Part shown: positions 37,251 to 43,868 of the stretch, piece by piece
Layout: each line of letters opens with the position of its first letter
Position numbering within the stretch: the stretch's first letter is position 1
Assembly (NCBI RefSeq): GCF_900108015.1
Contig: NZ_FNVP01000012.1
Location: 1-64,000, forward strand
Source of the DNA: Flavobacterium urumqiense
GTDB taxonomy: Bacteria; Bacteroidota; Bacteroidia; Flavobacteriales; Flavobacteriaceae
Direction: 5' to 3'
DNA: 64,000 nt
Notes under the pieces: model-generated
Told to the model about the DNA's origin: nothing
Databases searched by the model: none
Seen by the model: the letters and a program-made list of their open reading frames with translations, nothing else
Position numbers and translations under genes: made by a program

Positions 37251-37259
37251 GTTGGCAGT
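37251..37259. repeat. Left inverted repeat flanking the toxin-antitoxin pair
   Basis: GTTGGCAGT here is the exact reverse complement of ACTGCCAAC at 38003-38011. The two bracket the toxin-antitoxin module. The left copy follows within 25 bp of the point where carB homology ends. Confidence 0.5.
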
Positions 37260-37336
37260 AATTGCAAAAAAAAAATCGGATTCTATATTTATTACGTCCT
37301 AAATTCGTATTTCTGTACGTATAAATATTTTACGTT

Positions 37337-37585
37337 ATGGATACTAAACTCACATTGAAGCTTAATCAAGAGATAATTGAAAAAGCGAAACATTATGCGT
37401 CTGAAAAAAAATTAAGCTTACCTCGAATTATAGAAAATTACCTTAATTCTTTGACTTCAGATAAAACAAATAATGACATACAAATTTCACCTTATGTAAA
37501 AAGTCTTTCTTTAGGAATTAGCATTCCAGCTGATTACGATTACAAAAAAGAGCATGCTGAATATTTAGAACAAAAATACAAATGA
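37337..37585 (+). CDS. Antitoxin, DUF6364-like
   Basis: 82 residues. An N-terminal ribbon-helix-helix-like segment (MDTKLTLKLNQEIIEKAKHYA, then KKLSLPRIIENYL) should bind DNA as a dimer, and the acidic C-terminus (DYDYKKEHAEYLEQKYK) should neutralise the toxin. The stop overlaps the toxin start by 4 bp (ATGA). Just upstream, ACGTATAAATATTTTACGT forms an ACGT-bounded palindrome that suits autorepression. Confidence 0.8.
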   Translation: MDTKLTLKLNQEIIEKAKHYASEKKLSLPRIIENYLNSLTSDKTNNDIQISPYVKSLSLGISIPADYDYKKEHAEYLEQKYK

Positions 37586-37995
37586 GCAAAATTTTTTTAG
37601 ATACCAACGTAATATTAGATTTATTGGGAGAAAGAGTTCCTTTTTTTGATTCAATAGCTAAGGTTGCTACCTTGGCAGATCAAAAAAAAATTACCTTAAT
37701 TGTTTCTCCTTTTTCATTTACGACAATAGATTACGTTTTAAATAAATATGAAATATCAGAATCTATTTTGAATAAACTTCGAAAGTTTAAAATAATCTGT
37801 GAGGTTTATGAGGTTAATGAAGAAACAATAGACAAAGCGTTAAATTCGAGTTTTAAAAATTTTCCAGATGCTGTCCAATATTTTACTGCTTTACAATCTA
37901 ACTGCTCAATAATTATAACTAGAAACGGAAAAGACTTTAAGCATTCTACAATTCCAATTATGACAGCTGAGAAATATTTATGTAGCATTATGTAA
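37582..37995 (+). CDS. PIN-domain ribonuclease toxin
   Basis: 137 residues with the PIN fold of VapC-like RNases: FLDTNVILDLLG (first Asp, residue 6), a mid-protein acidic residue, DAVQYFTAL and ITRNGKDFKHS (late acidic residues). PIN toxins cleave tRNA or rRNA, arresting translation until the antitoxin rebinds. The overlap with the antitoxin gene confirms the pairing. Such modules are frequent cargo of cassettes and islands. Confidence 0.87.
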   Translation: MSKIFLDTNVILDLLGERVPFFDSIAKVATLADQKKITLIVSPFSFTTIDYVLNKYEISESILNKLRKFKIICEVYEVNEETIDKALNSSFKNFPDAVQYFTALQSNCSIIITRNGKDFKHSTIPIMTAEKYLCSIM

Positions 37996-38002
37996 ACCGA
38001 CT

Positions 38003-38026
38003 ACTGCCAACAGCTAGAGTTCGTTG
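38003..38026. repeat. Cassette-boundary-like site after the toxin gene
   Basis: ACTGCCAACAGCTAGAGTTC starts 8 bp after the PIN toxin stop. A close relative, ACTGC...AACAGCTAAGGTTTCG, starts just after the rusA-like gene at 42538. Its first nine bases are the inverted partner of 37251-37259. Confidence 0.5.
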
Positions 38027-38195
38027 CGTCTATAGCACCAACAATAAAACTCTTGCTGTTGCGCGTAATCGAAACATGAAATCAAACAAATGAACCCTGA
38101 ATTAAATTTATTACTAACAAAAGAAGGTTTAGATATGAGCGACGACCTTAATGCTCCTAATAAACGGTTAAGAAACTAGGATACAAAATAAAGTT

Positions 38196-38347
38196 CCAAA
38201 TAGAATCGCTATGTGACACACTTCTTAGTAAACGAAACGGATTTACGTTATATTCGGGAATTATTAGAGCGCAATAGTAGAAAAACTCATAGTCAATGAA
38301 GTACCAAAAGCATTCAGCAAATAAAAAGTCATTTTGATGATTTGTAA
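38196..38347 (+). pseudogene. C-terminal remnant of a second tyrosine recombinase
   Basis: Reading from 38219: HFLVNETDLRYIRELLERN, SRKTHSQ, a TGA, then STKSIQQIKSHFDDL and TAA at 38345. This parallels the end of the 29319 integrase (THLLESGTNLRYIQEL, STKSIQQIKSPFDDL). The nucleophile region is damaged and the rest of the gene is absent. Similarity continues past the stop into ATACATTTG and a CAGAC motif. Confidence 0.8.
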
Positions 38348-38465
38348 TAAAAGATTATCTATACATTTGGAAAGACTAGGCTATTCAATAGCGATTACAG
38401 ACAGGCTGCCAATACTTATAGATCCTTTACGATTTTAAACTTTTCAATTTTTAAAAATAAACCTT

Positions 38466-39929
38466 ATGAAATCCAAACAAATTCTTCTTTTAATATTATT
38501 TATTTCCACTTCGCTTTTTGCGCAAAGCACAGCACCACAATTAGATAAAATTAAGCAGCAAGATCTAAAAGATGATTTATATGAACTGGCGGGTGACGCC
38601 TTTCGGGGACGAAGAGGAGGAGAACTTGGCGAAATGCGAGCTTCTGTTTGGGTGGCTCAAAAGGCCCGTGAAGCTGGCCTTAAACCTGCAGGCGAAGATG
38701 GAACCTACTTCCAATTCTTTAATCTGAAACGCAGCCGTGTGGCCAATAGTAGTACTGTTAGTGTAAATGGTAAAGCGCTTGATCTTTGGAAAGAAATTTG
38801 GCCAACTAATTTGGTTGACACTACCCTAGAAGGCTCCGTAGTTTGGTTGGACAAAATACCGGATAATACTGTCGATTTGAAAGGCAAAATTGTAGCTATG
38901 AATATTATGCCTCCAACCCCCATTATTCAAGACTGGGTGAGCCTCTGGCAATATCGTTATACCGCTTCTGCCATGAACCAGCAGGGAAAAGAACTCCTCA
39001 GCCGCGGTGTTACTGCTATCATTTTTATTGCTGATGATACGGTAGAATCACTTATTTCGTTTACGGGATTTCATTATCAGGAAGGAAGTTATGGAATTGA
39101 AGGTGCCGAATCCTCTACTGCAGCTACGGTACCAATTATATTGGCAAGTAAACAGTTAAAGAATATATTTTCTAAACAAGGCGCTTATTTAAAAACTAAT
39201 TTGAAGGTAGAGAATTTTGACTATCCTTCTATTAATGTTATTGCAAAGGTTGATGGAACTGATCCTAAACTGAAAGAGGAATATGTTTTATTCAGCGGTC
39301 ACCAGGACCATGACGGAGTAGGACCTGCTGTTAACGGTGATCCTATCTGGAACGGTGCTGATGATAATGCATCAGTAACAGTAGCGATGCTTGCAATAGG
39401 GAATGCGTGGAGTACACAACCCGCTAAGCGATCGGCTTTATTTGTGTGGCACGGATCTGAGGAAAGAGGTTTATTGGGTTCTCGCTATTTTGTTAGTCAT
39501 CCCACCGTTAAACTGCCCTCCATAGTTGCTGTTTTAAATGGCGATATGATAGGACGCAATGCACCAGATTCTGCGGCGCTATTAGGCGTAACAGAACCTC
39601 ATCTTAATTCTTCTGACCTTGTAGCTATCACTTTAGCAGCTAATAAAAGTATTGCCAACTTCAAAGTAGATACTTCTTGGGATGCTGCAGATCACCCAGA
39701 GAATTGGTACTTCCGAAGCGATCATCTTCCCTATGCTCAAGCTAATGTTCCAGCAATATTTTTTACCACTTTATTACACCCTGACTACCATACCCCCTTC
39801 GATAGCCCAGATAAAATTGACTATCTAAAACTGACTAAGATGACAAAGTGGATCTATGAAACCGGATGGAGAATTGCTGAAAGTGCCAAACGTCCTGCTT
39901 TAACTATTGAAATAAAAAGTAAAAAATAA
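38466..39929 (+). CDS. Secreted M28 family metallopeptidase
   Basis: 487 residues with signal peptide (MKSKQILLLILFISTSLFAQ). PA-like insert (about 100-260) then the two-zinc M28 peptidase domain: SGHQDHDG (His279 ligand), NGADDNAS (bridging Asp), GSEERGLLGS (catalytic Glu and ligand), NGDMIGRN (Asp) and DYHTPFDSPDKI (His). Such enzymes are aminopeptidases or glutamate carboxypeptidase-like. An ATP-grasp gene begins 9 bp after the stop, so the pair forms an operon. Confidence 0.9.
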   Translation: MKSKQILLLILFISTSLFAQSTAPQLDKIKQQDLKDDLYELAGDAFRGRRGGELGEMRASVWVAQKAREAGLKPAGEDGTYFQFFNLKRSRVANSSTVSVNGKALDLWKEIWPTNLVDTTLEGSVVWLDKIPDNTVDLKGKIVAMNIMPPTPIIQDWVSLWQYRYTASAMNQQGKELLSRGVTAIIFIADDTVESLISFTGFHYQEGSYGIEGAESSTAATVPIILASKQLKNIFSKQGAYLKTNLKVENFDYPSINVIAKVDGTDPKLKEEYVLFSGHQDHDGVGPAVNGDPIWNGADDNASVTVAMLAIGNAWSTQPAKRSALFVWHGSEERGLLGSRYFVSHPTVKLPSIVAVLNGDMIGRNAPDSAALLGVTEPHLNSSDLVAITLAANKSIANFKVDTSWDAADHPENWYFRSDHLPYAQANVPAIFFTTLLHPDYHTPFDSPDKIDYLKLTKMTKWIYETGWRIAESAKRPALTIEIKSKK

Positions 39930-39938
39930 CTAACTATT

Positions 39939-41105
39939 ATGTTCTTAATAGACAAGCCATTTGTTTCCGATTTTCTTATCAAAACAATAAAAGATAATGA
40001 TTATAAAATAATTGCAACCAAAGTAGCAAAAGAATTGGTAAAAGATGATTCTTTGTCATGGATAGCCGAAGAGGAAGCAATCGCTTTACTAAAAAATAAT
40101 CCAGAAATTTCTCTTTACAGCAATTCAGAGAACGCATTAGCTTGGATCGATCAATATTATGGAGAAAGTGAATTATCAAGTCAATTACAAGTTTTAAAAA
40201 ATAAAGTAAAGTTTAGAGAACTTATAAAAGAGCTGTTTCCCGACTTTTATTTCAAGCAAATAAGTATTGAAGAAATCCAACGATTGTCCGATGATGAAAT
40301 TCGGTTCCCTTTTGTAATTAAACCTGCTGTTGGTTTCTTTAGCATAGGAGTTCATATAGTAGAAAATGAGAAAGACTGGATAAAAGCTAAAAGTGAGTTA
40401 CAACCGGATAAACTTAAAAGTATATTTCCTGAAAATGTATTAAACACAAGTAATTTTATTATTGAAGAATTTATTCGTGGAGAAGAATATGCAATCGATT
40501 ATTATTACGACAATAATGGAGATGCTGTTTTGTTAAACGTTTTACACCACCTCTTTTCATCCGGAACAGACACGAGTGATCGGGTTTATTCAACATCCAA
40601 AGCAATCATTGAAAAGTATAAAATTGATCTTGAATGTTTTTTAAGTAAAATTGGTAAAGAGTTACATTTAAAAAATTTTCCGGCTCATGCAGAAGTCCGC
40701 ATAGATGAAAATGGGAAAATAATTCCCATCGAAGTAAACCCTTTACGCTTTGGTGGATTTTGCACCACGGCCGACCTTCTAGGAGTAACTTTAGGATTTA
40801 ATGAATACAAATGCTTTTGTGAAAACAAAAAACCAGACTGGGATACTATATTTAAAGGAAAAGAGAATAAAACATTTAGTGTCATTATTTTGGATAATAA
40901 TTCGGGAATAATCCCTTCGGATATTTTAGGATTTAACTATTCAGGTCTTGCTAAAGATTTTGAAAAACCGATAGTAATTAGAGAATTAGATATAAATAAA
41001 TATCCTGTATTTGGATTTGCTTTTATTGAAAGTGCAGCCAGTAATAAAAAGGAATTAAATGATATTCTAACCTCTGATTTAAGAAAATATATTGTATCGA
41101 AATAA
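39939..41105 (+). CDS. ATP-grasp enzyme of unknown substrate
   Basis: 388 residues. ATP-grasp features: FPFVIKPAVGFFSIGVHIV (nucleotide-binding lysine and glycine-rich loop, about 120-140), FIIEEFIRGEEYAIDYYYD, HAEVRIDENGKIIPIEVNPLRFGGF (metal ligands Glu and Asn near 265-272). The N-terminal 95 residues look like a pre-ATP-grasp Rossmann part. These enzymes join a carboxylate to an amine. No signal peptide. Co-transcribed with the exported M28 peptidase, which hints at a peptide or amino-acid conjugate that is made inside and cut outside; this is inference. Confidence 0.8.
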   Translation: MFLIDKPFVSDFLIKTIKDNDYKIIATKVAKELVKDDSLSWIAEEEAIALLKNNPEISLYSNSENALAWIDQYYGESELSSQLQVLKNKVKFRELIKELFPDFYFKQISIEEIQRLSDDEIRFPFVIKPAVGFFSIGVHIVENEKDWIKAKSELQPDKLKSIFPENVLNTSNFIIEEFIRGEEYAIDYYYDNNGDAVLLNVLHHLFSSGTDTSDRVYSTSKAIIEKYKIDLECFLSKIGKELHLKNFPAHAEVRIDENGKIIPIEVNPLRFGGFCTTADLLGVTLGFNEYKCFCENKKPDWDTIFKGKENKTFSVIILDNNSGIIPSDILGFNYSGLAKDFEKPIVIRELDINKYPVFGFAFIESAASNKKELNDILTSDLRKYIVSK

Positions 41106-41266
41106 TGAAAATTTTAAAGCTCAAAAAACTTTTTTTAGCTACATCATTTATTAACTCTATGTCCTTGTTTGCCTTTATAAAAAATCATCATGAAAATAAG
41201 ATATGAGATATTTTCCCCCGCTAGCGCACGAACCCGACCGCTCGGATATCTTATTTTTCGGATAAC

Positions 41267-41405
41267 AATAGCGGATTTGCAATCCGTTCCCACAAAGAGA
41301 ATGATTCAGCGAGAAATTATGCTAGTTTCGAGAGTGAATTAGAGGTAGTTTTATTAGAAATATTTTTATATTATTTACGGGCACGGATTGCAAATCCGCA
41401 CTATT
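41267..41405. repeat. MITE-like element with about 22-bp terminal inverted repeats
   Basis: Left end AATAGCGGATTTGCAATCCGT (from 41267) and right end ACGGATTGCAAATCCGC followed by ACTATT (to 41405) are near-perfect reverse complements, differing by a two-base gap. The 139-bp unit has no coding capacity. GGGC/CCC extends the pairing inwards. Whether it has a target duplication is unclear. Confidence 0.6.
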
Positions 41406-41490
41406 GAGTAAACAGGTGTTTATTAGTGAATCTACCCACAAAAAAAGCCCCCGCGCTCCGATATGTTCATCGGATTGTGTCACGCGGAGG

Positions 41491-41805
41491 CCGCCCTGAT
41501 ATGGCGGTCAAAATTCCTACTTTAGCTGCAGCAGTTCCTTATTTATTGTGGACAACCAACAACTGAAGAAGCCGAAAAAATAAAAACACACATCATGGCG
41601 CAGTATGCCGGTTTAGACACCAAAGTAAATGAGTGTTGCCCCGCTTTTGAAGCCATACTCAAAAAAAATAAAGTAGAACATACCGCTTATTTCTATGAAT
41701 CATGATTTTCATAATAAAACAACGCCCAGATACGACCAAGCAGCCGCCTCTTTATCTTGGACACGAACCATTGATTTTTTTAAGGAAAAATTGAAGAACA
41801 AATAA
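41491..41805 (+). pseudogene. Remnant of a dienelactone hydrolase family gene
   Basis: The C-terminal third of a dienelactone hydrolase can be read across frames: DMAVKIPTLAAAVPY, then [54 protein letters not shown], and [13 protein letters not shown] with TAA at 41803. At least three frameshifts, and the nucleophile region is gone. The terminator at 41826 is still intact. Confidence 0.75.
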
Positions 41806-41825
41806 ATTTATATTTTAACATTTAG

Positions 41826-41850
41826 AAAGTCCCTTGATTGGGACTTTTTT
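41826..41850 (+). terminator. Terminator after the hydrolase remnant
   Basis: AAAGTCCC (41826-41833) and GGGACTTT (41840-41847) form an 8-bp stem with a TTGATT loop and a T tract. Confidence 0.85.
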
Positions 41851-42034
41851 TATAGTTAATTTTTAAAGAAAATACTGCATAAATACAAAGGAGATAGAAA
41901 TTTGGTTATATTTGAAAAATAAATAAAATCTGATGTTTATAAGACAAAGCGACCCAATTTAGGGATGATAAGTCGGAATCATTAGGCCTTTCTTGTTGTG
42001 TGCAGTTTTACAAACAATACTAAAATTATGAGAA

Positions 42035-42535
42035 ATGGAAATTCCTGAATATATAACATATTATCAAAGTAGTTACTACGATGAAGTATTTGGACGAATG
42101 AATGATTTCCCAGTTCCAACAAGTCAAACTAAAAGCAAGGAAAAGATTATTGAGTTTAAAGAAAGAGTTAATAAATTATTGGAATTAGCGAAAAAAGAAA
42201 CGTGGCCACATAAAAGTAAACCAATAATTACTGTAGAAATAAAAGGTTCAAAAAACTACATTAATAGAATTGATATCGATAATGTTTTAAAGCTTTTGTT
42301 TGACATTTTTAAGAAAAAAGTCTTTGTCGACGACAAACAAATCTTTTCAATAATGGCTTCAAAATTTATCGTTGAAGATAACGGAGAAGAAGAAATTCAC
42401 GGATTCTTAGTTGGTTTGCGGATATTAGCTAACACCGAAAGAAACTTTTGTATTCCTGACATGTATTCAATGAATCTAGAAAAAATGATTGAAAACGGTA
42501 AAACCAAAATGTGGAAAGCAATAGAAATTAAATAA
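42035..42535 (+). CDS. RusA-like endodeoxyribonuclease
   Basis: 166 residues. The RusA metal-binding core is clear: RIDIDNVLKLLFDIFKKKVFVDDKQIFSI, i.e. DxDN, K, D, then DD with I (split here as RIDIDNVLKLLFD and VFVDDKQI). RusA cuts Holliday junctions and is usually carried by prophages, but no phage genes are near. The N- and C-terminal extensions (EIPEYITYYQSSYYDEVF; NFCIPDMYSMNLEKM) do not match the phage form, so the role may differ. Followed immediately by a cassette-boundary-like site. Confidence 0.78.
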   Translation: MEIPEYITYYQSSYYDEVFGRMNDFPVPTSQTKSKEKIIEFKERVNKLLELAKKETWPHKSKPIITVEIKGSKNYINRIDIDNVLKLLFDIFKKKVFVDDKQIFSIMASKFIVEDNGEEEIHGFLVGLRILANTERNFCIPDMYSMNLEKMIENGKTKMWKAIEIK

Positions 42536-42537
42536 AA

Positions 42538-42565
42538 ACTGCAAACAACAGCTAAGGTTTCGCAA
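42538..42565. repeat. Cassette-boundary-like site after the rusA-like gene
   Basis: ACTGCAAACAACAGCTAAGG followed by TTTCG begins 3 bp after the stop. It shares AACAGCTA and the following G-rich TTCG segment with the site after the PIN toxin (38003-38026). Confidence 0.5.
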
Positions 42566-42770
42566 GATTTGGTTTTAGGCATATTTAAAGTTGGTCTCGT
42601 ATTTAAATTATTCGTATTTAACCGAAAAATATATCTTAATTTAGTCCCAGAGCTCTTGTAGCAAGTGAAAGTTAATAGAATGCTTAAAAAATCAGTTCGA
42701 AAGAAAACATGAATTTAAAAGAAGCATAGTTTTTTTATAACATTTGGAACTAACAAAAAACATAATGATT

Positions 42771-43280
42771 ATGAACAATGAAATAATCGAAGAAATATTT
42801 AATACAATATTACAAAGAGGCTCTTTTGAGGCATACTATCAATACCCAGACCATACAAAAACTGCAATTGGTTTAAAAGGTCAAGGTTATCTAATATCTC
42901 CACATGTTAATCCTAATATTTATTTACCAAGCAAATTAGGTGAAGAAGTTTTGCAATCAGGAGGTTGGAAATCGTATATCGAACAGAAAGAAAAACAAAG
43001 ATTACAGTTAGACAAAATGCAGCATTATGAGTTTCAAAACGTTAAACTTAAGTATTATAGTTTTTGGCCAGTCTTAATTTTAGCAACTATTGGAGGGGTT
43101 TACAGTTCTATTCAAATAATAAATTCTCTATCAACACCCAAACCAAATACAGAAAGAAAAATAAAAGAGCAAAAAAAGGTAATAGTATCCAAATTGCATA
43201 CTTCATCCGAAACTCAAAGACCTTTAAATGGTCTTCCTTTAAAAAGTGCCGATACAACATCTCGCTCTACTAAGAGTTAG
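42771..43280 (+). CDS. Single-pass membrane protein of unknown function
   Basis: About 169 residues from ATG 42771 (ATG 42765 is possible). The N-terminal 90 residues look like a small winged-helix or alpha/beta domain (EIIEEIFNTILQRGSFEAYY, GYLISPHVN). Then a membrane helix (about 98-118, FWPVLILATIGGVYSSIQII) and a basic Ser/Thr-rich tail. No family was recognised. It resembles effector-type proteins carried singly in mobile cassettes. No companion gene. Confidence 0.55.
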   Translation: MNNEIIEEIFNTILQRGSFEAYYQYPDHTKTAIGLKGQGYLISPHVNPNIYLPSKLGEEVLQSGGWKSYIEQKEKQRLQLDKMQHYEFQNVKLKYYSFWPVLILATIGGVYSSIQIINSLSTPKPNTERKIKEQKKVIVSKLHTSSETQRPLNGLPLKSADTTSRSTKS

Positions 43281-43508
43281 TCGGTTTTCGCTGGGCAAAT
43301 GTCTCAAATGTCACGGAGTTGAAAGCGATGAAATTTTTTCCGTGCCATTATCATTACCAGAAATATTAGAAATTATTTCAGTCCTAAAAGGAATTGTAAT
43401 AGTATTTTAGAAAATGTTTTAAAATTGTTTTTAAGTTGGGGCATACAATTCAGCGGCATAACTTATTAACTTTATTAAGAAAAATATCAACTTAAATTTT
43501 AATAATAA

Positions 43509-43745
43509 ATGAATGAATCACCTATAAAACATTATTTAGGTATCTCTGAAAATTTATTTTTTTTGATATTCGTAGTTGGCTTTTTTATATTTATTTTTAT
43601 TTCCGGTCACTATAAAATTAAAGCGGAAAAAGAAAAGCAGAAAAAAGAGGAACTTGCTGGAGCAAAAGCATGGCTTGAATATCAAAATAAAAGATTTAAT
43701 GAAGTAATACAAAAAAATAATAAAAAGGATAGTAACGACTTATAA
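43509..43745 (+). CDS. Small single-pass membrane protein
   Basis: 78 residues: short polar N-terminus (MNESPIKHYLGISE), one strong hydrophobic helix (NLFFLIFVVGFFIFIFISG) and a charged coiled C-terminal half (AEKEKQKKEELAGAKAWLEY). Probably inner-membrane with a cytoplasmic tail. Not recognised. Last gene of the accessory island before the carB terminator. Confidence 0.55.
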   Translation: MNESPIKHYLGISENLFFLIFVVGFFIFIFISGHYKIKAEKEKQKKEELAGAKAWLEYQNKRFNEVIQKNNKKDSNDL

Positions 43746-43758
43746 TTCCCGCTGCGCA

Positions 43759-43774
43759 CCGATATGTTAATCGG
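43759..43774. repeat. CCGATATGTT hairpin, copy 2
   Basis: CCGATATGTTAATCGG here and CCGATATGTTCATCGG at 41458-41473 differ at one base. Both are preceded by GCGC plus one base (GCGCA here, GCGCT there). At 41449-41494 the hairpin is nested in a longer GC-rich stem that starts with CCACAAAAAAAGCCCC, the same 16 bases as the left half of the carB terminator. Confidence 0.5.
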
Positions 43775-43821
43775 AAACGGACCCCGTAACAATGAGCCAC
43801 TAACAAAAAAACATATCCCAC

Positions 43822-43847
43822 AAAAAAAGCCCCAAACGGGGCTTTTT
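43822..43847 (-). terminator. Terminator of carB
   Basis: AAAAAAAGCCCC (43822-43833), AAAC loop, GGGGCTTTTT. On the minus strand it ends in a T tract, 22 bp after the carB stop. Two further copies (near 35706 and 36606) accompany the carB tail duplicates. Confidence 0.92.
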
Positions 43848-43868
43848 ACATATAACAAATTCAAGTTT

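Noticed and set aside
43300..43314. CLKCH, a cytochrome c-like haem motif
   Set aside because: It occurs in a short stretch without a start codon and with no further cytochrome similarity; probably chance or a tiny relic.
29090..43868. Prophage or integrative conjugative element
   Set aside because: Despite integrase remnants, no structural phage, replication, relaxase or type IV secretion genes are present.
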